A program made the position numbers and the translations under genes. Of a stretch of 64,000 nt of DNA, positions 44,372 to 52,984 are shown in pieces; positions within the stretch are counted from its first letter, which is position 1; each line of letters begins with the position of its first letter. The stretch covers positions 1 to 64,000 of the forward strand of contig JAISTV010000015.1 of assembly GCA_031272485.1 (NCBI GenBank), written 5' to 3'. The stretch comes from Eubacteriales Family XIII. Incertae Sedis bacterium (lineage in GTDB: Bacteria > Bacillota > Clostridia > Peptostreptococcales > Anaerovoracaceae). The notes under the pieces were generated by a model. It made no database searches and had not been told where the DNA came from. It worked only from the letters and a program-made list of their open reading frames with translations.

Positions 44372-45568
44372 TTACCCGACTTTATTGCCGCAACTCGTGC
44401 AGAACCCGGCACCCGGCACCAGCGGCGACCCGCAATTCGTGCAAAACGCCGGCGTCGCTTCCGCCGCAGCCGTCTCTACCGTCTCATTTATGCCGGAAGT
44501 AATGTCCGCGGACGCTTCTTCCGCAGCAGGCGCGGCAGACTGGACCGCCTCCTCGAATCCCCAGCTTACGGACGCAGCCGGCGTTTCCGCTGCCGGCTCT
44601 GCCGGCGTCACAGGCGTATCTACCGGCGTAAAGGCCAGCGTGCTGACCGCCTCTGCAGGCGCGGCGTCAGCCGCATTGTCCACGGGCGCAAATGCCGGGG
44701 TGACGGCTATGGGCGCTGCCACGGGCGCTCCGGGGGGAACGTATCCGGGCGGGATTACGGTCTGGGACTGCGGCGCACCCGTCGGGAAGGACGGGGTATA
44801 CGGCGGGATGGGCGTGCTCGCGGTCGGGTATGTGGGCCCGGCAGGCGCGCCTTCCGCGGTCTTGGCGGTGAGCTTGGTGCCCTTGTTGAGCAGGCGAACC
44901 TGCTCGCCCACAATCCACGCGGTGATAATCGTCAGGAAGTCGGAAATGAGCCAGGCGAAGGAGTACCAGTCGAAACCGTAGCCGTCCACGAGGTCCATGA
45001 TGAAGAAGAACACCGTGTACAGGAAGCTCGCGACCGCGTAGAACAGAATGATGGTCACGAAGCCCATGCTCATGCCGGTGGTGCTGCCCTTGCCGGCGCT
45101 GATAATCGTGATGATGACCGCGAGAATCAGATAGACGGCCACAAGGCACGCGATGACATTCAGCAGGAAACTCAGGAAGGTCGGCAGGTAGAAATAGCTC
45201 GACTCAAAGCCGGTGTAATAGTAGCCGTCCACAAGCCCCATGATGTAGCCGATGAGGTTTACTATGCACACAAAGGCCGGCAGAAGCAGGATGAGCGCTA
45301 TGGGCGAAAAGCCTGCTTTCTTGGATACGGGCAGGAAGCCCACGACGGCAAACGACAGCAGGAACAGCATCTCCAGAATAAACGGCACATGCCCGCCCAT
45401 GTAAAGACCGAGCTTCCCGCTCAGCAGGTACGCACCGGCGTACGAGCCGACGGTGGGGATCTGCGCGTCTATGAACTCCCCCCACAGCCATTTGACGAAA
45501 ATGTCGACCGCCACAACCACGAGCAGGATGCCCGCGTAGACCATTCTCTTTGTTTTAATTGATTTCAT
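44372..45568 (-). CDS. Six-TM membrane protein with Pro/Ala linker and C-terminal zinc ribbon
   Basis: A 398-aa protein I do not recognise as a named family. The N-terminal 215 residues hold about six hydrophobic helices (for example GILLVVVAVDIFVKWL and FVTIILFYAVASFLYTVFFF). A flexible stretch rich in Pro, Ala and Val follows (about 225-375). The last 25 residues form a zinc ribbon with the pattern CX2C-X10-CX2C (CTNCGSPLVPGAGFCTSCG). It sits between ftsQ and ftsZ, the place of ftsA in many genomes, with its own promoter (45748-45776) and a GC-rich leader of about 170 nt. A link to division is suggested by position only. Confidence 0.8.
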   Translation of the reverse strand: MKSIKTKRMVYAGILLVVVAVDIFVKWLWGEFIDAQIPTVGSYAGAYLLSGKLGLYMGGHVPFILEMLFLLSFAVVGFLPVSKKAGFSPIALILLLPAFVCIVNLIGYIMGLVDGYYYTGFESSYFYLPTFLSFLLNVIACLVAVYLILAVIITIISAGKGSTTGMSMGFVTIILFYAVASFLYTVFFFIMDLVDGYGFDWYSFAWLISDFLTIITAWIVGEQVRLLNKGTKLTAKTAEGAPAGPTYPTASTPIPPYTPSFPTGAPQSQTVIPPGYVPPGAPVAAPIAVTPAFAPVDNAADAAPAEAVSTLAFTPVDTPVTPAEPAAETPAASVSWGFEEAVQSAAPAAEEASADITSGINETVETAAAEATPAFCTNCGSPLVPGAGFCTSCGNKVG

Positions 45569-45608
45569 TTTCCTCTTCTCCCGTCTTCACAGGGTTTCCC
45601 CTGCTTAT

Positions 45609-45624
45609 CTGCTGCATGCAGCAG
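45609..45624. other. 16-bp palindrome in the leader of the zinc-ribbon membrane protein
   Basis: CTGCTGCATGCAGCAG, a perfect palindrome without loop, lies about 40 nt upstream of the start codon in the predicted untranslated leader. It could be a regulator binding site or a short RNA stem. Confidence 0.4.
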
Positions 45625-45747
45625 GCCACGCCACTGCACTTACGCGGAACATCTGCCCTGCGCACTTGACGCGCACAGCAGGCGCCGGCACCCGCTTACC
45701 GCCCCAAACGGCGGACCCTTGAATCTTGACAAAAACGTATATGTGGT

Positions 45748-45776
45748 ATTATCCCAAATTACCGGCCGCTGTGCAA
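45748..45776 (-). promoter_or_regulatory. Promoter of the zinc-ribbon membrane protein gene
   Basis: Minus-strand TTGCAC (45771-45776), 17-nt spacer, GATAAT (45748-45753), directly after the ftsQ stop codon. Confidence 0.55.
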
Positions 45777-45784
45777 GCCACAAC

Positions 45785-46672
45785 CTACAGCTCCGGTGAG
45801 TAGGTGCACGTGGTGGCGCTCACCAGTATCCGGCCCGTATAGATGCCTTTCACCGCCAGGTCGTTTATCACCTTGGCTATGCCGTTCATGTTCTTCGTTA
45901 TGTTCTCGAAGGAGCCGGTAATCTTGAAACTCTCGCTCAGGTAGGCCTCCGCGGAGGTGTCCTTGACCACGAGGCGCGTAATCGGCACGCCCTCCTTCCC
46001 GGCCGCTGCCAGCAGATTCCGCGTGTCCTCGAGCAGCGTCTTCTGCGCCACGTCCAGCAGCACGCCCGCCTGCGTGGAGTTTACCTCTATGCCCTCGACC
46101 AGCGGCAATGCCGGCGCCACATCCGCCTCGGCGAGCAGCACGGCCTCGTCGTCGAGGATGAGCCAGCGCGACTCACAGGCGAGCGCAAAGAGTTCCTTGC
46201 GTTCCGTGACCACTATGTTGATCCGGTGCGGGATGTCGCGATGCATTTCCACCGCCTTGATGTACGGCTGCGTGAGGAGCGTCTTTTCCGCCGCGCCCAG
46301 CTTGGCCTTCCACAGGTTCCCGCCCGTCTCAAGCCCCGACAGGTCGATAATCTGCGCCTCCGAAAAATGGCTGGCGCCCTCCACCTTTATGCCGCGCACT
46401 TCAAACAGCGGCGAGGTGGCTATTACGTACAGTCCGCCCAGGAGGAGCAGGACCAGAACAGTCTTGAGGAATACGTGCTTTTTCTTTCGCGGCTTGCGCA
46501 CCCGGTCCGGCGCGCCTTCCCCGTCTGCCGGCTCCCCGTCCTCCGCGTCGCTGCGCGCCTCGCTCGAGGCCTCGCCGTCCGCCCACTGGCCGCCGGGCAA
46601 ATCCCCGTCCCCTTCGATCCAGTCGCCGAAGTAAATCTTCCGCTCTTCTTCTTCCTGCCAACTGTTTCTCAT
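45785..46672 (-). CDS. ftsQ: Cell division protein FtsQ/DivIB
   Basis: A 295-aa bitopic membrane protein. An acidic cytoplasmic N-terminus of about 65 residues precedes a basic run (RKPRKKKHVF) and one transmembrane helix (LKTVLVLLLLGGLYVIAT). Outside the membrane the POTRA domain begins FEVRGIKVEGASHFSEAQI, followed by the beta domain (PHRINIVVTERKELFAL) and a C-terminal tail. It joins FtsL and FtsB/DivIC in the complex that controls septal peptidoglycan synthesis. The ATG overlaps the murG stop codon by 4 nt (ATGA). Confidence 0.9.
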   Translation of the reverse strand: MRNSWQEEEERKIYFGDWIEGDGDLPGGQWADGEASSEARSDAEDGEPADGEGAPDRVRKPRKKKHVFLKTVLVLLLLGGLYVIATSPLFEVRGIKVEGASHFSEAQIIDLSGLETGGNLWKAKLGAAEKTLLTQPYIKAVEMHRDIPHRINIVVTERKELFALACESRWLILDDEAVLLAEADVAPALPLVEGIEVNSTQAGVLLDVAQKTLLEDTRNLLAAAGKEGVPITRLVVKDTSAEAYLSESFKITGSFENITKNMNGIAKVINDLAVKGIYTGRILVSATTCTYSPEL

Positions 46673-47769
46673 CTGCCGGCCGCTATATGCTCGTAGATAA
46701 CGTCCACCGCGTCCGGCCGACCGGCCTCCGCCGCCGCCTGCGCCATGCGGTTGAGCGCTTCCTTGTTCGCCTTAAGCCGCATGACCTCATCCGTGAGAAG
46801 CTGCGGCGTGAGCCCCGCCTCCTCTATGATTATGGCCGCGCCCCGGTCCGCCAGCGTCTTGGCGTTGTAGAACTGGTGGTTCCCCGTCACGTTGGGGGAG
46901 GGTATGAGTATCGACGGCTTGCCCACGGCGGCTATCTCCGAGACCGTCAGCGCGCCGGCGCGGGAGATAATCAGATCCGCCGCCGAAAAATACTCGTGAA
47001 TCACCTCGGTGTACTCCATGAGGTGAATCTTCTCGTTTTCCATAACGCCCGCGTCCGTGAGCTTCTGCCGCACATCGTAGTACAGGCGCTTGCCCGTGAT
47101 AAAGTAGACCGTAAAATCATTATGGTCACGCAAACCGATGAGCATGTCGCTCACCACTTCCGCGACCCGGTCCGCCCCCTGGCTGCCGCCGAAAATCAGC
47201 AGCGCCATGTCCTTTTCGTCTATCCCCAGCTTCTCGCGGTAGTGCATAACCCCCGCCGTGAGAAACGCGCGGCGCACGGGATTGCCCGTGACCACCACCT
47301 TGGACGGGGTCTTGAACTGTTCCCGGCTCTCCTCGAATGCCACGAAAATCCGGTCCGCATATTTCTCCGCCAGCTTGTTCGCCAGCCCCGGGATTATGTT
47401 CTGCTCGTGCAGGAACGTGCGGATGCCCTTCTTCTTCGCCTCGCGAATGACCGGCCCGCAGGCGTAGCCGCCCGTTCCCACCACAACATCCGGCTGAAAC
47501 TCCGCCAGAATCTTGCGAATCTGCATCCCCGCCCGCGCGAGGTCCCGCATGACCGCCACATTTTTTATGGGGTTCTTCCGGTCTATGCCGCGAATGTCTA
47601 TGAGCCGGAGCTCGTAGCCGCTGCCCTTGATTATGTCCGTACCCACCTCCCGGCGGGCGCCCACGAACAGAATCTCCGACTCCGGTTTCTTCCTTTTTAT
47701 CTTGTCGGCTATGGCCAGGGCCGGGTACAGATGTCCGCCCGTGGCAGAGCCGGCGAGTAACACGCGCAT
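46669..47769 (-). CDS. murG: Undecaprenyl-PP-MurNAc-pentapeptide GlcNAc transferase
   Basis: A 366-aa GT28 glycosyltransferase that makes lipid II from lipid I at the inner face of the membrane. Motifs: the glycine loop GSATGGHLYPALAI; GTGGYACGPVI; FGGSQGADRV in the second Rossmann domain; and the donor-site segment ISRAGALTVSEIAAVGKP with NHQFYNAK. Length is normal. It begins directly after the ftsW stop codon (TAA-ATG) and overlaps ftsQ. Confidence 0.95.
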   Translation of the reverse strand: MRVLLAGSATGGHLYPALAIADKIKRKKPESEILFVGARREVGTDIIKGSGYELRLIDIRGIDRKNPIKNVAVMRDLARAGMQIRKILAEFQPDVVVGTGGYACGPVIREAKKKGIRTFLHEQNIIPGLANKLAEKYADRIFVAFEESREQFKTPSKVVVTGNPVRRAFLTAGVMHYREKLGIDEKDMALLIFGGSQGADRVAEVVSDMLIGLRDHNDFTVYFITGKRLYYDVRQKLTDAGVMENEKIHLMEYTEVIHEYFSAADLIISRAGALTVSEIAAVGKPSILIPSPNVTGNHQFYNAKTLADRGAAIIIEEAGLTPQLLTDEVMRLKANKEALNRMAQAAAEAGRPDAVDVIYEHIAAGR

Positions 47770-49014
47770 TTATGCCTCCGCTCCTTCGGCCGCGGTATCC
47801 GCCGCCTTCCTGTTCGCCCTTTTCTTCTTCTTGCGCATCTTCCGCTCCTCTGCGAAGTCAATGACATTGTCCTCGCCCGACGCCCGCAGCGCCGCCAAAT
47901 CCGCCCGCGCCGTGTCGCGCGAGATGTTCAGCATAATCCCCATGCTCCCCATAAACAGCAGCATGGCATTCCCGCCGTAACTGATAAACGGCAGCGTAAC
48001 CCCCGTAGGCGGCACCAGGTTGGTGACCACCCCCACGTTCAGTATCACCTGCAGCGCCACCATGATGGTTATCCCGCAGCCCACCAGCATCCGGTGCCGC
48101 GAGGTGGCGTGCAAACTGATCAGCGTGCACCGCCAGATCAGGACCAGGTACAGCAGCAGCAGCACGATGCAGCCCACGAACCCGAACTCCTCGCCTATGA
48201 TCGCGAAGATGTAGTCCGTCTGCGACTCCGGCAGGTACAGCGCCTTGGAAACGCTGCCCCCCAGCCCCGTGCCGAAAACCCCGCCGGCGCCCAGCGCCAG
48301 CAGCGCCTGCACCGTCTGGTAGAACTCGCCCTGCGCGTCCGACCACGGGTCCAGATATCCTATGAGCCGGTGCGCATGCTCGCTTTCCGGATTGGAGACA
48401 ATGAGGAAAAAGACCGCCGCCCCGAGGAGCACAACCACCGCGCCGTTATAGACGATGCGGGTGCCCGCTATGAACATCATGGCCAGCATAATCCCACAGA
48501 GGATGAGCGCCGTAGACAGGTTCGGCTGCTTATAAATAAGGAGGAAGCAGACACCCATAAGCGCCAGCGGCGGCACGTAGCCCACCAGAAACGTCTTGGT
48601 TTTCTTCTCGTATTTCGTGTAGTACCAGGCCACGAACCAGATGGCCGCGAGCTTGGCTATCTCGCCCGGCATAACGGAAACCGGCCCGAGCTTCATGGAG
48701 CGCACCGCGTAGTTGCGCATTTCGCCCAGCGGCGTAAAGAGAAGCCCGAGGAGCGCCACCGCAAACAGCATGAACAGCGGCGCACACCATGCCCATTTTT
48801 CGAAGTTGAAACGGGAGAGCACCACCATGGCCACCAGCCCGAACACAGCCCAGGCTGCGGCACGAACGAGGAAGTAATACGGGTCATTGCCATAGAGCGA
48901 GCTCGTGAGCGCCGTGTAGTAGCTCGCGGAAAAAACCATGCCCACGCCAATTAAGAGCAGCGTCAGCACCACCGCAATCAGCCAGAAGTCTCCGAATACC
49001 CGGGTCCGTCTCAA
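47770..49014 (-). CDS. ftsW: Septal peptidoglycan polymerase FtsW (SEDS family)
   Basis: A polytopic glycosyltransferase that polymerises lipid II at the septum with its cognate class B PBP. About ten hydrophobic segments are visible. Family motifs include SQTDYIFAIIGEEFGFVG and PPTGVTLPFISYGGNA. I choose the TTG start at 49014 (M-RRTRVFGDFWLIA, 414 aa). It overlaps the murD stop as TTGA and gives the normal cytoplasmic N-terminus; the open frame extends 10 codons further to a GTG. The C-terminal tail is rich in Lys/Arg and Ala. Confidence 0.93.
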   Translation of the reverse strand: MRRTRVFGDFWLIAVVLTLLLIGVGMVFSASYYTALTSSLYGNDPYYFLVRAAAWAVFGLVAMVVLSRFNFEKWAWCAPLFMLFAVALLGLLFTPLGEMRNYAVRSMKLGPVSVMPGEIAKLAAIWFVAWYYTKYEKKTKTFLVGYVPPLALMGVCFLLIYKQPNLSTALILCGIMLAMMFIAGTRIVYNGAVVVLLGAAVFFLIVSNPESEHAHRLIGYLDPWSDAQGEFYQTVQALLALGAGGVFGTGLGGSVSKALYLPESQTDYIFAIIGEEFGFVGCIVLLLLYLVLIWRCTLISLHATSRHRMLVGCGITIMVALQVILNVGVVTNLVPPTGVTLPFISYGGNAMLLFMGSMGIMLNISRDTARADLAALRASGEDNVIDFAEERKMRKKKKRANRKAADTAAEGAEA

Positions 49015-50411
49015 CCTTTCTTTCCCTTCAGTTCCGCGACGCACTTCTTGAAGTGTTCGCCGCGCTCCTCAAAACACGTATACATGCCCCAGCTGGCGCA
49101 CGCCGGCGACAGGAGCACCGTGTCGCCCGGCCCGGCGAGCTCGAACCCGAGCCGCACCGCCTCGCCCATTTCCTCCACCATGTAGATGTTCGTAAAACCT
49201 TCTTCCTCCGCCTCGCGCTTGATCTGCGCCGCCGTGGCGCCGAGCAGAATCAGCTGCGAGACCTTCCCGCCGAACCCGCGGATAAACCCGTGGAAGTCCG
49301 AGTGCTTGTCGTAGCCGCCCGCAATCAGCAGGATGTTGGGCGCCGTGGCGTCTATGGCCTTCTGCGAGGCCTCCGGGTTCGTGCCCTTGGAGTCGTTGAC
49401 AAAGCGCACGCCATCTATGGTTCCCGCCGGCTCAAGCCGGTGCGCCACGCCCTTGAACGTAGTGAGCGCCTGCGAGATATACACCGGGTCCACCCCGCCG
49501 CTCCACGCTATGGCCGAAGCCGCCAGCGCGTTCTCCAGGTTGTGCGCGCCGGGGATGAGCAGCTCGTCCACCCCCGCCAGGTCTATCACCTTGCCCTTGG
49601 GTGTCTTTATAATCATGCGCCCGTCACGGGCGAACGCGCCCTGTTTCAGCTCCGTGAGCCTGGAAAACGGCATCTTGCGCGCCTTGGCCTTGGCCGCCAC
49701 CTTGGCCGTGAGCTCGTCGTCCGCGTTGTAGACCAAGTAGTCCTCCTCCGTCTGGCGGGCAAACACCTTGCCCTTCATCTTCGCGTATTCTTCCAGCGTC
49801 CCGTGCCGGTCCAGATGGTCCGGCGTGATATTCAAAATGGCCGAAACGTCCGGCCTAAAGCTCGTGCACGTCTCCAACTGGAAGCTGGAAACCTCCGTCA
49901 CAAACACGCAGTCCGGCCGCGCGTCCAGCACCGAGGAGATGACCGCCGTGCCTATGTTGCCCGTGACCTTGCTGTCCAAGGCCGCCTTGCGGTACATTTC
50001 GCCCGTGAGCGTGGTGGTGGTCGTCTTGCCGTTCGTACCGGTTATCGCCACGAAGGGTCCCTGCGCAATCTCATACGCCAGCTGCAGGTCGCCCGTCATC
50101 CTGGCCCCCTTCGCCAGCCCCGCCTGCACGAGGGGAAGCTGCGGCGAAACGCCCGGGCTCATAACCATGTAGTCCCATGGCTCGTCCGGCACCGCCGCCC
50201 CGTTAAAGAACACCCGCGCGCCGACCTCCTTGATCTTCTTGAAGAACTTGGGGTCTTCCCACTCTATGTCCTTTGCGTCGTAGACCGCTATGTGCGCCCC
50301 CGAGAGCGCCATAAGGTCAAACGCGGCGGTGCCGGACTTGCCGAGCCCCACAATGAGTACATTCTTTCCTTTATATTTCCGCAAACTCGATTTCTGCATC
50401 TTACCCGTCAT
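49011..50411 (-). CDS. murD: UDP-MurNAc-L-alanine:D-glutamate ligase
   Basis: A 466-aa Mur ligase. The N-terminal Rossmann domain starts GKNVLIVGLGKSGTAAFDLM. The central ATPase domain has AITGTNGKTTTTTLTGEM and NITPDHLDRHGTLEEYAKMK. The C-terminal domain carries FVNDSKGTNPEAS and LLSPACASWGMY. It adds D-Glu to UDP-MurNAc-Ala in the cytoplasm. A Met four residues inside (MQKSSLRKYKG) is an equally plausible start. It lies 36 nt after mraY. Confidence 0.96.
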   Translation of the reverse strand: MTGKMQKSSLRKYKGKNVLIVGLGKSGTAAFDLMALSGAHIAVYDAKDIEWEDPKFFKKIKEVGARVFFNGAAVPDEPWDYMVMSPGVSPQLPLVQAGLAKGARMTGDLQLAYEIAQGPFVAITGTNGKTTTTTLTGEMYRKAALDSKVTGNIGTAVISSVLDARPDCVFVTEVSSFQLETCTSFRPDVSAILNITPDHLDRHGTLEEYAKMKGKVFARQTEEDYLVYNADDELTAKVAAKAKARKMPFSRLTELKQGAFARDGRMIIKTPKGKVIDLAGVDELLIPGAHNLENALAASAIAWSGGVDPVYISQALTTFKGVAHRLEPAGTIDGVRFVNDSKGTNPEASQKAIDATAPNILLIAGGYDKHSDFHGFIRGFGGKVSQLILLGATAAQIKREAEEEGFTNIYMVEEMGEAVRLGFELAGPGDTVLLSPACASWGMYTCFEERGEHFKKCVAELKGKKG

Positions 50412-50447
50412 TCCGGCCGCGCCTCACCCGCCGCCGCTCCTTTCACA

Positions 50448-51533
50448 CTATCCGTTTACCACCGAAGCGTACTTCCACATCATGATGCCCAGCGACGCCG
50501 CGCACAGCACCAGCGTGACCCCTGTAAATACCGACACAACGCGCCGCTCCGGCCAGCCGGTCAGTTCGAAGTGATGATGCAGGGGAGCCATTTTGAAGAA
50601 ACGCTTGCCTTTCGTGGCCTTGAAATACGCTACCTGTATTATATCACTCAATGCTTCGAGGACAAAAATCAGCCCGCACACCGGCAGGAAGAGCTCCATC
50701 TTCACCAGGATGGCCCCCACGGCCAGCCCGCCGCCCAGCGCCAGCGACCCCGTGTCCCCCATGAAAATCCGCGCCGGGTTCCGGTTGAAGAACAGAAAGC
50801 CCAGGCACGCGCCCGCCACGGAGAAGAAGAACATGGCGTCCACCGACCCCGTCAGGATAAGCCCCACCTCGTCCGCGTCCGTCGGGAAACTGGCCAGCGC
50901 CAGAATGGTTATCAGAGGGAAGAACAGCGAGAACACGCTCGTAACCCCAGCCGCCAGACCGTCCAGCCCGTCCGTCAGGTTCACCGCGTTGACCATGGCC
51001 ACCACGATAAACATGATATACGGAATGATGAAATACCCTATGTCCACGCGCGCCCACACGAACGGGATGAGAATCCGCGTCCCCAGGTCCGCCACAAACA
51101 CGTAGTACAGCGCCAGCAGCAGCGAGACGAGGAGCTGAAACGCCATCTTCTGCCGCGCCGTGAGCCCCAGGTTCTGCTTCCGGCTCACCTTGCGGTAGTC
51201 GTCTAAAAATCCGACCATGCCGAACAGGAACACCACCACCAGCATGACCAGCAGGTTCAGCGAGAACGCCTCGGAGAAACCCGCCGAGAATCCCATGGTC
51301 AGCAGCGAAAACACGCAGCCCGCGAGGATGCCCGCCAGTATGGCCACCCCGCCCATGGTCGGCGTGCCGCTCTTCTTCTTGTGCGCCTCGGGCGCCTCGT
51401 CCAATATGGTCTGCGTAGAATGCATCTTTTTTAGGTAAGGGATCAGCCGCCACGTGACCGCCATGGTCACCAGCATGGCCGCCAGCAAGGGCAGCATGGC
51501 CTTCCCCATCAGTTCCAAACCCAGCTTCATCAT
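50448..51533 (-). CDS. mraY: Phospho-MurNAc-pentapeptide transferase
   Basis: A polytopic enzyme that makes lipid I on undecaprenyl phosphate. The start is the ATG at 51533 (MMKLGLELMGKAM, 361 aa); the longer frame reads through the murF end. It overlaps the murF stop (ATGATGA) and sits behind GGAGG. Motifs: PTMGGVAIL; FLDDYRKVSRKQNLGL with the catalytic-site aspartates; NAVNLTDGLDGLAAG; MGDTGSLALGG; and PLHHHFELTGW. All family residues appear intact. Confidence 0.95.
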   Translation of the reverse strand: MMKLGLELMGKAMLPLLAAMLVTMAVTWRLIPYLKKMHSTQTILDEAPEAHKKKSGTPTMGGVAILAGILAGCVFSLLTMGFSAGFSEAFSLNLLVMLVVVFLFGMVGFLDDYRKVSRKQNLGLTARQKMAFQLLVSLLLALYYVFVADLGTRILIPFVWARVDIGYFIIPYIMFIVVAMVNAVNLTDGLDGLAAGVTSVFSLFFPLITILALASFPTDADEVGLILTGSVDAMFFFSVAGACLGFLFFNRNPARIFMGDTGSLALGGGLAVGAILVKMELFLPVCGLIFVLEALSDIIQVAYFKATKGKRFFKMAPLHHHFELTGWPERRVVSVFTGVTLVLCAASLGIMMWKYASVVNG

Positions 51534-52936
51534 GAGAAATCTGCCTCCATAAGTCCGTCCGCGATCTCCCACATCCGCATCGAGTTCGAGCCTTTCAGCA
51601 GGTAGACGTCGCCCGCCTGCCATTCGTCCAGTATCGTTTCCACCGCCGCCGCGTTATCCGCGCAGTATGTCAGCGTGCACGCCACCCGCCCGCACGCCGC
51701 CGCCTCTTCCACGGCCCCGTTATACAGCTCTGCAGCCCCGCTCCCCACTGCTATGAGTCCGTCCACGCCTGCCAGTACCGCCTCGCGTCCCACCTGTCCG
51801 TGCAGCGCCGCGGACGCCGGTCCCAGTTCGTTCATGCCCGCCAGCACCGCGAACTTCCGCCCGCCTGCCAGCGCCATGAGCACCTCTATGCCGCTCCGCA
51901 TGGAGTCCGGGCTCGCGTTGTAGCTGTCGTCAATGATGGTAATACTTCCGTGCTTTATCACCTCGAGCCTGTGCGCCGTGCGCTGCACTTTTTGCACCGC
52001 CTGCGCCACGGCAGCAAGCGGGATGTCTTTCTGCCCGCAGGCCGCCGCCGTCATAGCCGCGTAAAGGGCGTTGTACAGCCCCGCCGCTTCCACACGGAAG
52101 TCCGCCTGCTCCTGCCCGCGAGTGACCGTGAACGACACCGTGCCGTCCCCGTGCGCGCACGCCTCTTCCACCACATAGTCGCAGCGCGCGTCCGTCCCCG
52201 CCGTGAGGATCCGGTAAGGCTGCGGGGAGCCGAAGGCCACGCCCGCCAGCTTCGGGTCGTCCCCGTTTACGATCAGCAGATTCTCCGAACCGAAGTACGT
52301 AACCAGTTCCATCTTGGCGCGGAAGATTCCCTCGTCGTCGGAAAAGTTCTCGCGGTGCGAAAGCCCTATGTTCGAGATGAGGCCCACATCCGGCCGGGCG
52401 ATTTCCACGAGTCGCAGAATCTCCCCGGGGATGTCCATCCCCATCTCCGCGACCAAAACCTCCGTCTGCGCGTCCATGCGAAAAATTGTCAACGGCAGGC
52501 CCAAATGGTTGTTAAAGTTCTTCTCCGTGACCACCGTCCGAAAGCGGGAACCGAACGCCTGCCCCAGCATGTCCTTGAGCGAGGTCTTGCCCACGCTGCC
52601 CGTAACGGCCACCACGAAGGGGTTCACGCGCTCGCGCACATAGGCCGCCAGGTCCTGATAGGCGCGCACCGTGTCCGGCACGCTTACCACCGCGCCCGCA
52701 TAGGCTTCCGGCACGCGGTCCGGCAAAGAAACAACGACGGCTGCGCAGGAGGAGGACGCAGCCGCCGCCAGAAAGTCATGTCCGTCGAACTTTTCCCCGG
52801 GAAGCGCGAAAAAGACGTCTTCCGCGCCCAGACTCCGCGAGTCCGAAGATACGCCGCAAAGCGTCTGTCCTTCCCTGCCGCGCACGAGCGTGCCGCCCGT
52901 GGCATTCACAAGTTCTCTAATCGTAATCTCTATCAT
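51530..52936 (-). CDS. murF: UDP-MurNAc-tripeptide:D-Ala-D-Ala ligase
   Basis: A 468-aa Mur ligase that adds D-Ala-D-Ala to the UDP-MurNAc tripeptide. The start is the ATG at 52936 (MIEITIRELVNATGG) behind GGAG. Motifs: GVSSDSRSL in the UMP-binding domain; AVTGSVGKTSLKDML in the ATPase domain; EKNFNNHLGLPLTI; and IDDSYNASPDSMRSGI at the start of the C-terminal domain. murE, which usually stands just upstream, is missing here; its place is taken directly by the PBP gene 48 nt away. Confidence 0.95.
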   Translation of the reverse strand: MIEITIRELVNATGGTLVRGREGQTLCGVSSDSRSLGAEDVFFALPGEKFDGHDFLAAAASSSCAAVVVSLPDRVPEAYAGAVVSVPDTVRAYQDLAAYVRERVNPFVVAVTGSVGKTSLKDMLGQAFGSRFRTVVTEKNFNNHLGLPLTIFRMDAQTEVLVAEMGMDIPGEILRLVEIARPDVGLISNIGLSHRENFSDDEGIFRAKMELVTYFGSENLLIVNGDDPKLAGVAFGSPQPYRILTAGTDARCDYVVEEACAHGDGTVSFTVTRGQEQADFRVEAAGLYNALYAAMTAAACGQKDIPLAAVAQAVQKVQRTAHRLEVIKHGSITIIDDSYNASPDSMRSGIEVLMALAGGRKFAVLAGMNELGPASAALHGQVGREAVLAGVDGLIAVGSGAAELYNGAVEEAAACGRVACTLTYCADNAAAVETILDEWQAGDVYLLKGSNSMRMWEIADGLMEADFS

Positions 52937-52984
52937 CACACTCCACGCGCGCCGGCACGCGCCCGCACACAAAGCCTTATTATA

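Noticed and set aside
45728-45753. Plus-strand promoter TTGACA...TATTAT in front of the ftsQ 3' end
   Set aside because: The spacer is only 15 nt for TATTAT, and it would drive antisense RNA with no gene behind it. The overlapping minus-strand promoter fits better.
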